Assembly (NCBI RefSeq): GCF_024499055.1
Contig: NZ_CP071249.1
Coordinates: forward strand, 2,163,001-2,227,000
Source of the DNA: Turicibacter bilis
GTDB lineage: Bacteria; Bacillota_I; Bacilli_A; MOL361; Turicibacteraceae
Length of the DNA stretch: 64,000 nt
Direction: 5' to 3'
The notes under the pieces are model-generated. The model searched no databases. It worked only from the letters and a program-made list of their open reading frames with translations, and was not told where the DNA came from. The translations under genes were made by a program, and so were the position numbers. Shown in pieces: positions 28,675-37,928 of this stretch (positions are counted from its first letter, which is position 1; each line of letters opens with the position of its first letter).

Positions 28675-28704
28675 TTGACCTTCTTTTTGCCCACGTGCTA
28701 TGAT
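28675..28704 (+). promoter_or_regulatory. Promoter with overlapping palindrome, upstream of the 3D-domain gene
   Basis: TTGACC (28675-28680), an 18-bp spacer and TATGAT (28699-28704). A perfect 7-bp inverted repeat, ACGTGCT (28693-28699) with AGCACGT (28706-28712), wraps the -10 box. That is a plausible operator for an unknown repressor. Confidence 0.6.
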
Positions 28705-28774
28705 AAGCACGTCGTAAGCTCACTCTAGAAAGATTACTTGCTTGTTTATCGGACGTAAAGAAGGAGGTGAACTG

Positions 28775-29812
28775 TTGCTAAAAGGCTCACCCCCATATGA
28801 ATGGTATGGTAGTTATTTTAGGCAACAGGCGCATGAGATGAAACGAGATCTAATTGCATTTATTATGTCATTATGCGTAATTGTAGTTGGAATCTACGCT
28901 GTCATGCAATCCAACTTGAAGGAAGTAAACATCAATGATAATGGAGAGCTGAATACATTCACCACATATCAGCAAACGGTGGATGGCTTGCTTAAAGAGC
29001 AAGGAATAAGAGTTGGAAATTTCGATGATATGAATGTAAGTTTTGACGATCAAGTCTACGATGGAATGGACATCGAGATTAATCGTGCACAATCCGTAGT
29101 TATTAATGATGGCGGAATCAAAACTTTAGTCATGACAACAGAATCAACAGTAGACGATGTATTAAAACAACGTAGTATTGAACTAAGTTCAAATGATGAG
29201 ATTTCAGTCGCTAAAACTTCTTTAGTTGAAGGAGATATGGAGATTGAAATTACACGTGTAGAAAAAGCATACGAATCAGTGTTTGAAGAAATAAATTTAG
29301 ATACAGAGTATGTTTACACAGACGACATTCCACAAGGGGAACAAGAAGTATGGAATGAAGGTTCGCCAAAAGTAGTCGAACACGTCATCGAAAAGGTTTA
29401 TAAGAATGGAGAACAGGTCGAAGAAACTGAAGTAAAGGCGAATGTAGTTGACGAAGGTCAAACTAAAACGATTGCAATTGGAACGGGTCCAATTACATCT
29501 TTCGTTGCTAATATGACTGCATATGATACAAACTGTGCAGGATGTGGAACACGAGTTGCGTGTAAACCATACCCAGATATTAGCTCAACCATTTACTATA
29601 ATGATAGTACATATGGTTCAGTTCGTATTGTTGCCGCTGGACAAGATTATCCATGTGGAACAATTGTAGATATTGATGGTATTGGTAAAGCGATTGTTTT
29701 AGATCGCGGAAGTGCCATTACTGGAAATGATTTAGATTTACTGGTCAACACAAATCCATGGGATTTTGGCCGAAAGTACAAACAAACTAAAGTCCTCAGA
29801 TTGGGCTGGTAA
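28775..29812 (+). CDS. YabE-like cell-wall protein with DUF348, G5 and 3D domains
   Basis: A membrane-anchored or secreted protein resembling resuscitation-promoting factor-type lytic transglycosylases. The order is: a short cytoplasmic stretch, a membrane or signal segment (about residues 27-45, LIAFIMSLCVIVVGIYAVM), two DUF348 modules (TYQQTVDGLLKEQGI and TTESTVDDVLKQRSIEL, about 60-165), a G5 domain (about 165-235), and the C-terminal 3D domain (about 245-345). The 3D domain shows MTAYDT and the aspartates in VLDRGSAITGNDLDLLV. I chose TTG at 28775 with AAGGAGGTGA five bases upstream. It is a single gene with a good promoter. Confidence 0.85.
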   Translation: MLKGSPPYEWYGSYFRQQAHEMKRDLIAFIMSLCVIVVGIYAVMQSNLKEVNINDNGELNTFTTYQQTVDGLLKEQGIRVGNFDDMNVSFDDQVYDGMDIEINRAQSVVINDGGIKTLVMTTESTVDDVLKQRSIELSSNDEISVAKTSLVEGDMEIEITRVEKAYESVFEEINLDTEYVYTDDIPQGEQEVWNEGSPKVVEHVIEKVYKNGEQVEETEVKANVVDEGQTKTIAIGTGPITSFVANMTAYDTNCAGCGTRVACKPYPDISSTIYYNDSTYGSVRIVAAGQDYPCGTIVDIDGIGKAIVLDRGSAITGNDLDLLVNTNPWDFGRKYKQTKVLRLGW

Positions 29813-29960
29813 TCTTTCGTTTACGGAGCGTAGTAGCCGTTTAAATTTTATATGCTTATAGAGGGATGGACAGTTAGTGAAAGTTCTTACGACAATCAAT
29901 AATTTAGGTCATTAGCTGAAGCTATAAAAGGTGAATACGTGTTTTCGTAAATATTCTGAA
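29813..29960 (+). other. Intergenic region after the 3D-domain gene
   Basis: About 150 bp between the stop codon and the terminator at 29961. It includes GGAGCGTAGTAGCCG and AGCTGAAGCT motifs but no frame or known RNA class. It may simply be a long 3' untranslated region. Confidence 0.3.
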
Positions 29961-30010
29961 AAAGTCCGCTGACTTTAACGACGATCGGTTAAAGTTAGCG
30001 GGCTTTTTTA
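29961..30010 (+). terminator. Strong terminator downstream of the 3D-domain gene
   Basis: AGTCCGCTGACTTTAAC pairs with GTTAAAGTTAGCGGGCT and is followed by six T. The dispersed repeat copy B begins directly after. Confidence 0.9.
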
Positions 30011-30012
30011 TA

Positions 30013-30140
30013 TATATAAGTCCAGATAAGTTTTTCAGATCATAAAAACTTTTATCTGGACTATAGGATGCTTTTGTATTAAAGTAATTCACTAACTAAG
30101 GCTAGTGTAGAATTATAAAATACATTTCTATTTCTATATA
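30013..30140 (+). repeat. Dispersed 130-bp hairpin element, copy B
   Basis: TATATAAGTCCAGATAAG pairs with TTTTATCTGGACTATAG. The tail ends in ATTTCTATTTCTATATA. It lies between a strong terminator and the YvlD-like gene's promoter, so it may be transcribed poorly here. Confidence 0.85.
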
Positions 30141-30220
30141 GTTACCAAAATATTGAGTGAATAATTCATATTAATGAAATCCTTAAATATGAATTCAATT
30201 TACAACAATTACTAAAAATG

Positions 30221-30248
30221 TTGTGATAGAGTTGACTTATGATACAAT
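30221..30248 (+). promoter_or_regulatory. Promoter of the YvlD-like gene
   Basis: TTGTGA (30221-30226), 16 bp, then TACAAT (30243-30248) with an extended TGA. Confidence 0.5.
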
Positions 30249-30277
30249 AGAGTTGGCTAGATTGAGGAGGGTGTAGC

Positions 30278-30817
30278 ATGGATCAAAAGAAGGATCTAAA
30301 TTCAAATCATGAAATAATTGATGAACAAGAAGTGATTGAAAATCTTTTAGATGGAAATGCTAAGCAAAGTAATAGTCAAAAACAAAAGGGTCCTGAAGAT
30401 ATAAAGCAACCCCAAGTTATTTATACAAAACAGGTTGGCTGTTTTGATATGAGGTCAATTGGCATTAATCTAATTGTTTATACATTAGTTTTAATGGTAA
30501 CGAGTGGATGGTTTCAAGGGTTTTATATTGCTAGTTTTTGGGATGCCTTAAATACAGCGATAGTTATGACCGTTTTAAATATTATTTTAAAGCCGATTAT
30601 TGTCATTTTAACTTTACCATTAACCATCATGACCTTTGGACTATTTTATGTTGTGGTGAATGGATTTTTACTCTGGGTTGCAGATTATTTAATGGGACCT
30701 TCATTTGAGATTAATTCTTTTGGGCTAGCTATTTTAGCTTCAGTCTTTATTTCATTGTTACGAATGGGAATTAATCACTATATTTTAAAGGAAGATTCTT
30801 TAAAAATTAATATCTAG
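30278..30817 (+). CDS. YvlD-like / phage holin family 4 membrane protein
   Basis: A 179-residue protein. The first 65 residues are polar and acidic, and would be cytoplasmic. About four membrane segments follow (residues about 68-90, 92-112, 116-145 and 150-172). The segment LNIILKPIIVILTLPLTIMTFGLFYVVVNGFLLW contains the typical pattern of the phage-holin-4/YvlD family. These chromosomal proteins are named after holins but have no proven lysis role; some respond to cell-envelope stress. GAGGAGGGTG precedes the ATG. It stands about 90 bp before hprK and could be co-transcribed with it. Confidence 0.8.
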   Translation: MDQKKDLNSNHEIIDEQEVIENLLDGNAKQSNSQKQKGPEDIKQPQVIYTKQVGCFDMRSIGINLIVYTLVLMVTSGWFQGFYIASFWDALNTAIVMTVLNIILKPIIVILTLPLTIMTFGLFYVVVNGFLLWVADYLMGPSFEINSFGLAILASVFISLLRMGINHYILKEDSLKINI

Positions 30818-30907
30818 TCACACATGAATTATCAACACATGTTATGATTAGACGGAATTCTCTAATAGTCATTAGACATGTAATCAAATTTTGGTGGTGA
30901 ATAAGTT

Positions 30908-31846
30908 ATGAATGTAGTAACAGTTCAGGATTTAGTACAAGAATTAAAATTAGAGGTTGTAACGGAAAATCTTTCGTTAGATCGTCCAATCACAGAACAA
31001 ATGTTATCTCGTCCTGGGATGGAGTTAACAGGTGTTGTTGAGTACTTCCGAGATAGTGCTAAACGTCGTGTTCAAATTATTGGGACAAAGGAGTGGTTAT
31101 ATCTTCAATCACTAGAGAGTGAGGTTCGTCGTGAACGAGCTCGTGTATTGTTTACAGATGAAACGCCAGTTATTATCTTTTCTAAAAACTTTGAGATCCC
31201 GCAAGAGATGATTGAACTATCAGAACAAACGAAAGTTCCTTTATTACGAAGTGAGAAGGAAACAACAGTATTATTCACAGCAATCTCAAACTATTTAGAA
31301 GAAGCTTTATCTCCAATTGAATCAGTACATGGTGTATTAGTCGATGTAAATGGGATTGGGGTATTAATTACAGGAAAAAGTAGTATCGGGAAGAGTGAGA
31401 CAGCTTTAGAATTAATTCATCGTGGACATCAATTAATTGCTGATGACCGTGTAGATATCTTTGAGAAAGAGCCAGGACTTGTTGTTGGACGAGCCCCAGA
31501 GTTATTACAACAATTCATCGAAGTACGTGGGATTGGGATTATTAATGTTGTAGAAATGTTTGGAGCTCGTGCTTACCGTCATAAAAAGCGTGTAACATTA
31601 ATGATTGAATTAGAGGACTGGAATAACGAGAAAATCTATAATCGTATTGGATTATCAGATGAAACAACACGTCTGTTTAATACTGATATTACAAAGATTA
31701 CAATTCCAGTACGCCCAGGACGTTCAATTGCTTCATTAATTGAAGTAGCAGCAATGAATCATCGCTTAAAAGTCATGGGGTATAACGCAGCAGAAGCATT
31801 TACAAATCAATTAAATCAATATATACAAACCAAGAGTAATAGTTAG
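30908..31846 (+). CDS. hprK: HPr kinase/phosphorylase
   Basis: Phosphorylates and dephosphorylates Ser46 of HPr, the switch for CcpA-dependent carbon catabolite repression in Firmicutes. The N-terminal half is a regulatory domain. The C-terminal kinase has Walker A GKSSIGKSE at about residues 156-164 and the family signature around EVRGIGIINVVEMFG. DDRVDIF is also conserved. The 312 residues are normal. GGTGGTGAAT precedes the ATG. The order hprK-lgt-ppaX-trxB is shared with Bacillus. The GH13 promoter's cre-like site in this window could be a downstream target. Confidence 0.96.
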   Translation: MNVVTVQDLVQELKLEVVTENLSLDRPITEQMLSRPGMELTGVVEYFRDSAKRRVQIIGTKEWLYLQSLESEVRRERARVLFTDETPVIIFSKNFEIPQEMIELSEQTKVPLLRSEKETTVLFTAISNYLEEALSPIESVHGVLVDVNGIGVLITGKSSIGKSETALELIHRGHQLIADDRVDIFEKEPGLVVGRAPELLQQFIEVRGIGIINVVEMFGARAYRHKKRVTLMIELEDWNNEKIYNRIGLSDETTRLFNTDITKITIPVRPGRSIASLIEVAAMNHRLKVMGYNAAEAFTNQLNQYIQTKSNS

Positions 31847-31904
31847 TTCAGGTGAGGACATAGGAGCCTCACTTTTAAACTAATTAAAAATGGAGGAGAT
31901 AGGT

Positions 31905-32771
31905 GTGGATCATTCAACGATTGAACCTTTAAATCGTGTGTTTTTACAACTAGGGCCAATAACAATTTACTGGTATGCCGTATTCATTATGTCCGGCGTA
32001 GCTTTAGGTCTTTTCTTAGCTATTAGAGAAGGAAAGAAAATGGGAATTAACTCAGAATTCTTTTATGATTTGGTTACTTACGGGTTACCTATTTCTATTA
32101 TAGGAGCACGAATTTATTATGTTGCTTTTAGCTGGGATTACTATTCGTCACATCCAGAAGATATTATTAAGATTTGGCAAGGTGGAATTGCGATTCATGG
32201 AGCCATTATTGCAGCCTTTATCTTTGGATATTTCTTCTGTAAAAAACGTAAAGTTTCTTTTTGGCTAGTGGCAGATATTGCTTCAGTTAGCTTTATCATT
32301 GCACAAGCAATTGGTCGCTGGGGAAACTTTATGAATCAAGAGGCACATGGTGGTGTTGTTCCTGGGGCTACCTTAGATGCTCAACGTGAATTTTTACAAT
32401 CTTTGTTTATTCCAGATTTTATTGTAAATAATATGTATATTAATGAAGCCTATTATCATCCAACCTTCTTATATGAATCGTTATGGAATATGGTCGGATT
32501 CTTATTTATTGTCTTTGTTTTAAGAAAGTTACCGAAATTATTAGTGGGAGAAATTGCAGCTTTTTATGCGGTCTGGTATTCCATTGGACGATATATGGTT
32601 GAAGGGATGCGTACTGACAGCCTAATGTTAACAGAATCAATTCGTATGGCCCAATTTATTTCAATTACAACTATTGTATTAGTTCTGATTCTTGTCATAT
32701 ATAGACGCCTTGCTAAGAAGAACTTAATAACATATCAAAGTTTCTATGTGAAAAACAGTCATAAAGAGTAG
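31905..32771 (+). CDS. lgt: Prolipoprotein diacylglyceryl transferase
   Basis: Transfers a diacylglyceryl group from phosphatidylglycerol to the lipobox cysteine of prelipoproteins, the first step of lipoprotein maturation. It is an integral membrane protein with about seven segments. The signature [14 protein letters not shown] and the [12 protein letters not shown] segment identify it. I chose the GTG at 31905, eight bases after a GGAGGAG site; an ATG at 31890 would start inside that site's upstream edge. Length about 288 residues. A small GTGAGG/CCTCAC hairpin lies between hprK and lgt. Likely clients here include the CamS, DUF4358 and binding-protein lipoproteins. Confidence 0.95.
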   Translation: MDHSTIEPLNRVFLQLGPITIYWYAVFIMSGVALGLFLAIREGKKMGINSEFFYDLVTYGLPISIIGARIYYVAFSWDYYSSHPEDIIKIWQGGIAIHGAIIAAFIFGYFFCKKRKVSFWLVADIASVSFIIAQAIGRWGNFMNQEAHGGVVPGATLDAQREFLQSLFIPDFIVNNMYINEAYYHPTFLYESLWNMVGFLFIVFVLRKLPKLLVGEIAAFYAVWYSIGRYMVEGMRTDSLMLTESIRMAQFISITTIVLVLILVIYRRLAKKNLITYQSFYVKNSHKE

Positions 32772-32818
32772 AAAAATAAAATATGATAAGATAGAGATTA
32801 ATAATCGAGGAGGAACAA

Positions 32819-33466
32819 ATGCTAAAAGCTATTTTGTTTGATTTAGATGGAACGATATTAAATACGAATAATCTTATTTTTAATTCTTTTCGCCAAGCGT
32901 TTGAGGAACTCCTTTCTGATCGCACGTTGAGTGATGATGAGATTATCGATTGTATTGGTCCAACGCTTCAACAGACAGGTGAAAAATATTGTCCAGAAAA
33001 TCCAGAAAAGTTTGTTGAATGTTATCGTAAATATTATCAAAATAATCATGATGAGATGATTGAAGTCTTTCCAGGTATTATTGAAATGCTACAGGCTTTA
33101 AAAGGATTAGGATTAAGATTAGTCATCGTCACCTCAAAGAAGCGTGATATGACGCTTAAAGGATTAAAATGCCTGAAGATGTTTGATTACTTTGATTTAA
33201 TTGTTTCATCTGACGATATTCTTCATCCAAAACCACATCCTGAACCGATTGAAACAGTTTTAAAATATTATCATTTAAATCGAGATGAATGTTTGATGGT
33301 TGGCGATAATTCACATGATATTGAATGTGCGAACCACGCAGGAGTTAAAAGTGTTGCAGTTGGGTGGGCGATGCGAGGTGCAGATTATTTGAAAACCTAT
33401 AATCCTACTTATATAATAAATGAAGCAAAAGACTTACTAAATGTTGTGAAAAAGGAAGGTGTTTAG
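32819..33466 (+). CDS. ppaX: Pyrophosphatase PpaX-like HAD hydrolase
   Basis: A HAD-superfamily phosphatase of 215 residues. Motif I is [10 protein letters not shown] (about residues 7-16), motif II VIVTS near 102-106, motif III lysine in PKPHPEP, and motif [12 protein letters not shown]. In Bacillus, PpaX hydrolyses the pyrophosphate released when HprK dephosphorylates HPr, and its gene lies in the same hprK-lgt operon as here. That context decides the name over the generic phosphoglycolate phosphatase label. CGAGGAGGAAC precedes the ATG. The stop codon is immediately upstream of the trxB start. Confidence 0.85.
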   Translation: MLKAILFDLDGTILNTNNLIFNSFRQAFEELLSDRTLSDDEIIDCIGPTLQQTGEKYCPENPEKFVECYRKYYQNNHDEMIEVFPGIIEMLQALKGLGLRLVIVTSKKRDMTLKGLKCLKMFDYFDLIVSSDDILHPKPHPEPIETVLKYYHLNRDECLMVGDNSHDIECANHAGVKSVAVGWAMRGADYLKTYNPTYIINEAKDLLNVVKKEGV

Positions 33467-33467
33467 A

Positions 33468-34397
33468 ATGGAAAAGATTTATGATTTAGCGATTATCGGC
33501 GCTGGTCCTGCAGGAATGACAGCAGCTATTTATGCAGCTCGTGCTAGTTTATCTGTTGTGATGATTGAACGTGGAGCACCAGGTGGCCAAATGGTGAATA
33601 CATTTGAGATTGAAAACTATACAGGATTTGAAAAAATTTCGGGTCCAGATTTATCGATGAAAATGTTTGAACATGCTCAAGCGGCAGGGGCAGAATATGC
33701 ATATGGAAATGTAGAAAATGTTACAGTTGCTGAGGACGGAACAAAAATTATTGATTGTGGTGACCATACAGTTCGTGCGAAAACAATTATCGTTGCAACA
33801 GGAACAAAACATCGCTTATTAAATGTCCCAGGTGAAAGTGAGTTATCTGGACGTGGAATTTCTTGGTGTGCTGTCTGTGATGGAGCATTCTTCCGTGGGA
33901 AAAAAGTTGTTGTGATTGGTGGGGGAGATTCGGCTGTTGAAGAAGCTATTTATTTAGCTGGATTAGTAGAGAAGGTAACAGTTATCCACCGTCGTGATGA
34001 ATTACGTGCTCAAAAAATCTTACAAGAGCGTGCTTTTGCTGATGATAAGATTGAATTTGTTTGGGATTCAGTTGTTGAGTCATTTGAAGAAACGAATGGG
34101 AAATTAGGAGCAGTAAAAGTTAAGAATGTTAAAACAGATGAAGTTTCTGATATTGAAGCAGAGGGTGCCTTCATTTATATTGGATTAGATCCAATTACAG
34201 ATATGATTAAAGAATTAGAAGTAACAGATGAGGCTGGATATATCACAGTTGATCATGCAATGATGACGCCTGTTCCTGGAGTATTTGCAGCGGGAGATGT
34301 TATTAGTAAAGAACTTCGCCAAGTAGTAACTGCTGTTAATGACGGTGCAATTGCAGCTCAGTCTGCTTTCAAATATATTGAAACAAATCTTCGATAG
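33468..34397 (+). CDS. trxB: Thioredoxin reductase
   Basis: An FAD enzyme that reduces thioredoxin with NADPH. It shows the FAD-binding [18 protein letters not shown] at the N-terminus, the redox cysteines Cys134 and Cys137 in [10 protein letters not shown], the NADPH-binding [17 protein letters not shown], and the C-terminal [26 protein letters not shown]-like FAD segment. The length of about 309 residues is normal. The ATG at 33468 follows the ppaX stop by one base and has AAGGAAGG in front, so the two are translationally close. It ends the hprK operon; a terminator lies downstream. Confidence 0.96.
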   Translation: MEKIYDLAIIGAGPAGMTAAIYAARASLSVVMIERGAPGGQMVNTFEIENYTGFEKISGPDLSMKMFEHAQAAGAEYAYGNVENVTVAEDGTKIIDCGDHTVRAKTIIVATGTKHRLLNVPGESELSGRGISWCAVCDGAFFRGKKVVVIGGGDSAVEEAIYLAGLVEKVTVIHRRDELRAQKILQERAFADDKIEFVWDSVVESFEETNGKLGAVKVKNVKTDEVSDIEAEGAFIYIGLDPITDMIKELEVTDEAGYITVDHAMMTPVPGVFAAGDVISKELRQVVTAVNDGAIAAQSAFKYIETNLR

Positions 34398-34480
34398 TAA
34401 TTAGAGATTATTAATAACTAACAAACACATCGCAAAATTAAATGTATCCTTTATATTAAGAAATTAATAAAAGTAATAAA

Positions 34481-34533
34481 AAGAAAACTTATAATCACTA
34501 TTCATTTGATTACTAAGTTTTCTTTTTTATTTT
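34481..34533 (+). terminator. Terminator of the hprK-trxB operon
   Basis: AAAAGAAAACTTA pairs with TAAGTTTTCTTTT, with an imperfect inner stem and a T-rich end. Confidence 0.7.
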
Positions 34534-34554
34534 TTGATAAAGAGGAGTGATAAA

Positions 34555-35382
34555 GTGGAATTTGTATTGGATGCATTCATCGATGCGCTAAAAATATGGC
34601 CGTTATTGGTTATAGTTTATGTTGTTTTTGAATTTATGGGAAATCAACGAACAACGTATTTAAAAAATCATCGTCTTGGTCCGGTACTTGGAGCTATTGG
34701 TGGATGTATTCCTCAATGTGGGGCTTCAGTAGCCGCTTCAAGTTTATATGCAGCTGGGAGCATTACGCTTGGAACGTTATTATCCGTTTTTATTTCAACT
34801 TCTGATGAGGCCATTCCGCTAATGTTAACGTATCGGGATCAAGGGGCGTTTATTATTTTATTGTTAGTGGTAAAGATTATTTATGCTATTTTGATTGGTA
34901 GCTTTGTGGATAAAGTTTTTGATGTCAAACCGAAGAGAAATACGTATAGCTTATTAAAGTGTTCAAAGGCATGTGATTGTCATGAATCTAATATAGTTAT
35001 GAGTGCGATCCGTCGTTCATTAAAAGTAGTTGTCTTTTTATTTATTATGACTTGTTTGATGAATGTAGTTATTTGGGTTATTGGAGAGAATGTGCTTGAG
35101 CAGTGGTTGTTGAGAGCATATAAATGGCAACCTTTTATTTCAGCAGCTATTGGTTTAGTTCCTAATTGTGTTTCATCTATCTTGATTACGCAGCTTTACC
35201 TTGAAGGGATGATTAGTTTTGGAGCAGTTGTCGCGGGACTCTGTACAGGGGCAGGAGCAGGTTTATTAGTTTTATTTAAGGAAAATAGACCGATCTCGGA
35301 AAATTTAAAGATTGTTTGCGTGTTATACGTATTGAGTGTGGTTATTGGAGTGATATTAAATTGTTTAGTGATATTGAGTTAA
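34555..35382 (+). CDS. ArsP_2-type putative heavy-metal exporter
   Basis: An integral membrane protein of about 276 residues with eight to ten hydrophobic segments. It resembles the family described as a putative 10TM heavy-metal exporter (ArsP_2), related to permeases for organoarsenicals. Two similar halves each have a conserved proline and cysteine pair: IGGCIPQCGASVAASSLY and IGLVPNCVSSILITQLYLEG. The central loop has a CSKACDC cluster that could bind metal. I chose GTG at 34555 after GAGGAGTGAT. No ArsR regulator or arsenate reductase is next to it. Substrate unknown. Confidence 0.65.
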   Translation: MEFVLDAFIDALKIWPLLVIVYVVFEFMGNQRTTYLKNHRLGPVLGAIGGCIPQCGASVAASSLYAAGSITLGTLLSVFISTSDEAIPLMLTYRDQGAFIILLLVVKIIYAILIGSFVDKVFDVKPKRNTYSLLKCSKACDCHESNIVMSAIRRSLKVVVFLFIMTCLMNVVIWVIGENVLEQWLLRAYKWQPFISAAIGLVPNCVSSILITQLYLEGMISFGAVVAGLCTGAGAGLLVLFKENRPISENLKIVCVLYVLSVVIGVILNCLVILS

Positions 35383-35556
35383 AAGAATAATCATTGTATT
35401 AATTTTAACATATAATGTATAGTTGTTTTAGTATGATTATTTTTCTAATCACATGTAAATAGTACAGAGAAGTATACCATTCACTTGAGTCCACTATCAT
35501 TTTTTCTATTTTCTTATTTATATGTTATAATATTCATAATGAAAGAGGGTGAAACG

Positions 35557-36030
35557 ATGCGTGTAGCAAATAGTTTATTATTGAAAGATGATAAGATACT
35601 TCTTTTATTTAAACAAAGTCGACAAAAGTGGTTTTTACCAGGTGGAAAAGCTGAGTTTAGTGAAAATGTGCTTCAGACAGGTTGCCGTGAATTTTTTGAA
35701 GAGACAGGATTAAAGTTACAGAATGTGGAGCTAGGGGCTGTGACAACAGTTGTTGTTGAAGAAGAATCTAATCAAAAAGAATGGATGTTGTATACGATTA
35801 AAGGAACAGATGCAACTGGCGTGTTGAATAAGGTAAATCGTGAGGGAACGTTAGAGTGGCACGATATTGATAAAATTGATGAGTTACCGATGTTTGAAGG
35901 TGATCGTTTCATTATTAAGCATTTAATTAGTCATAATGGGCCGATGGTATCAACACAATTTTACACACCTTCGTATGATTTAATTAAAATTATATCAAGT
36001 TATGATGTTACGGTAGAAGCAGCGATTTAA
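35557..36030 (+). CDS. Nudix hydrolase (YvcI-like)
   Basis: A pyrophosphohydrolase of about 157 residues. The Nudix box is complete: GGKAEFSENVLQTGCREFFEETGL fits GX5EX7REUXEEXGU, at about residues 29-52 (shown here in pieces: GGKAEFSEN, then REFFEETGL). Substrates of such proteins are nucleoside diphosphate derivatives, sometimes oxidised dNTPs. I chose the ATG at 35557 with AAAGAGGGTG upstream; upstream in-frame codons lack a ribosome site. TATAAT at 35526-35531 with an extended TGT probably starts transcription. In Bacillus the same gene (yvcI) precedes yvcJ-yvcK-whiA, as here, suggesting one operon. Confidence 0.85.
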   Translation: MRVANSLLLKDDKILLLFKQSRQKWFLPGGKAEFSENVLQTGCREFFEETGLKLQNVELGAVTTVVVEEESNQKEWMLYTIKGTDATGVLNKVNREGTLEWHDIDKIDELPMFEGDRFIIKHLISHNGPMVSTQFYTPSYDLIKIISSYDVTVEAAI

Positions 36031-36061
36031 ATATTTTCAATAGAGGAAAGGGTATATCTAG

Positions 36062-36931
36062 ATGAAAAAGATTAATTTATTAATTGTAACTGGAATGAGT
36101 GGCGCTGGAAAAAGTGTTGTATTAAATAGTCTAGAAGATGTTGGATATCATTGTATTGATAATTTTCCACCTAAATTGTTACCTAAGTTAACTGATTTGA
36201 TTATGGGAACAAGTGAGCATGACGTTAATTTAGCTGTGGTTATTGATTTAAGATCATTAGATTTTGATTCCATTGATGAGATGTTATACTTTTTACAAGA
36301 TAGTCATTTTGTTAATGTTCATGTTTTATATTTAGATGCTGATGATGCAACTTTAGTCAAGCGTTATAAAGAAACAAGACGCACACACCCATTATCACGT
36401 GATACAAATTTATTAGATGGTATTCATACTGAACGAGAATTATTAAAGCCGATCTTAGATATTTCAGATTTCAAGATTGATACAACAGGAGTAGCAGCTA
36501 AAGATTTAAAACAACAAATTATTACAAAGTATGGAAATATTGATAATGATTATTTCAGTGTGACTTTCATGTCATTTGGATTTAAACACGGAACACCAAT
36601 TGACACGGATATTATGTTCGATGTTCGATTCTTACCGAATCCATTTTATATTGAATCAATGCGTCCACAAACAGGGTTAGATGAAAGTGTTTATGAATAT
36701 GTTATGAGCTTTGAGGAAACAACGACGTTTTTAGCCAAGCTAATTGATTTGTTACAATTTTTAATTCCTAAGTATAAAGCTGAAGGGAAGTCGCAAGTGA
36801 TTATTGGAATAGGATGTACAGGAGGACAACATCGTTCGGTAGCAATTGCGGAATATTTATCACATGCATTTGAAAATGATTATAAAACAAATGCAACACA
36901 CCGCGATATTCACCGTGCGCATAAAAAGTAG
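36062..36931 (+). CDS. rapZ: RNase adapter protein RapZ / nucleotide-binding protein YvcJ
   Basis: A P-loop protein of 289 residues. Walker A is TGMSGAGKSVVLNSL (about residues 10-24), and the C-terminal signature GIGCTGGQHRSVAIAEYL is present. In Enterobacteria, RapZ guides RNase E to a small RNA of amino-sugar synthesis; in Bacillus YvcJ affects competence. The two roles may differ, so the name reflects family only. GAGGAAAGGG precedes the ATG. It lies 31 bp after the Nudix gene and 12 bp before yvcK, in the conserved rapZ-yvcK-whiA block. Confidence 0.93.
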   Translation: MKKINLLIVTGMSGAGKSVVLNSLEDVGYHCIDNFPPKLLPKLTDLIMGTSEHDVNLAVVIDLRSLDFDSIDEMLYFLQDSHFVNVHVLYLDADDATLVKRYKETRRTHPLSRDTNLLDGIHTERELLKPILDISDFKIDTTGVAAKDLKQQIITKYGNIDNDYFSVTFMSFGFKHGTPIDTDIMFDVRFLPNPFYIESMRPQTGLDESVYEYVMSFEETTTFLAKLIDLLQFLIPKYKAEGKSQVIIGIGCTGGQHRSVAIAEYLSHAFENDYKTNATHRDIHRAHKK

Positions 36932-36943
36932 GGGGGAATAAGT

Positions 36944-37924
36944 ATGGCAGAATATGATTTAAAAGTAGCGGTCATTGGTGGAGGAACCGGTTTATCAACT
37001 ATTTTAAGAGGATTAAAAAGATACCCTATCGATATAACCGCAATTGTAACAGTAGCGGATGATGGAGGAAGTTCGGGTAGTTTAAGAACTGATTTTGATG
37101 TTCCCCCCCCAGGAGATATTCGAAATGTTTTAGTTGCTTTATCTGAAGTTGAACCGCTTGTACAAGAGTTATTTCAGTATCGTTTTACGGGAGAGACAGA
37201 TTTAGCAGGGCATCCAACTGGAAACCTATTAATTGCAGCGATGACGAATATTACAGGAGATTTTGCTTCGGCTATTCAAAAATTAAGTGAGGTTTTAAAA
37301 GTTAGAGGGCGTGTGTTACCAGTATGTAACACTCCATTGTGCTTGTGTGCCGAGTATGATGATGGTACAATCATTCAAGGCGAATCGCTCATTCCTACAA
37401 TCGAAAAAAAAATTAAACGCGTTTATTATACAAAAGAAGATGCAAGAGCTCTTGATGAGGCTGTGGAGGCTATTATGGAAGCCGATTTAGTCTTATTAGG
37501 ACCAGGAAGTTTATATACGAGTATTATTCCAAACTTGTTACTAGTTGAAATTTCGGAAGCACTTGTAAAAACATCCGCAGAATGCGTGTATTGTTGTAAT
37601 ATCATGACTCAGCCTGGAGAAACGACAGGATATAGTGCATCTGATCATGTGCTTGCACTTCATGAGCATGCAGGACATGCATTTATTGATAAAATCATTG
37701 TGAATGATGAAGAAATTGATGATGAAACTTATGAGCGTTATTGTGATCAACATTCTGATGTCGTTTTAATAGATGAAAAAAAATTACATAAAATGAATAT
37801 TGAAGTTATTAAAAGTCGTTTAGTTTCTTACAATAATGTAGGTGAAGTTCGTCATAATACGAAAAAAGTAGCAGCGACTATCTTTTCGTTATTATTAGAT
37901 ATAGAGGAAAAAAGGGAGGGGTGA
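36944..37924 (+). CDS. yvcK: YvcK-family protein (gluconeogenesis factor)
   Basis: A 326-residue protein of the CofD-like UPF0052 group. It has the N-terminal GGGTGLSTILRGLKRYPIDI, the VTVADDGGSSGSLR motif (about residues 37-50), PPPGDIRNVLVALSE, the HPTGNLLIAAMTN segment and LVLLGPGSLYTSIIPNLL. YvcK binds UDP-sugars in Bacillus and is needed for growth on gluconeogenic carbon and for normal cell shape. GGGGGGAATA precedes the ATG. It overlaps nothing but lies 12 bp from rapZ and 4 bp from whiA, so the three are co-translated or tightly coupled. Confidence 0.93.
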   Translation: MAEYDLKVAVIGGGTGLSTILRGLKRYPIDITAIVTVADDGGSSGSLRTDFDVPPPGDIRNVLVALSEVEPLVQELFQYRFTGETDLAGHPTGNLLIAAMTNITGDFASAIQKLSEVLKVRGRVLPVCNTPLCLCAEYDDGTIIQGESLIPTIEKKIKRVYYTKEDARALDEAVEAIMEADLVLLGPGSLYTSIIPNLLLVEISEALVKTSAECVYCCNIMTQPGETTGYSASDHVLALHEHAGHAFIDKIIVNDEEIDDETYERYCDQHSDVVLIDEKKLHKMNIEVIKSRLVSYNNVGEVRHNTKKVAATIFSLLLDIEEKREG

Positions 37925-37928
37925 TACA

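Noticed and set aside
30278-30817. Prophage holin
   Set aside because: No phage genes surround it; chromosomal YvlD-like proteins carry the same domain label.
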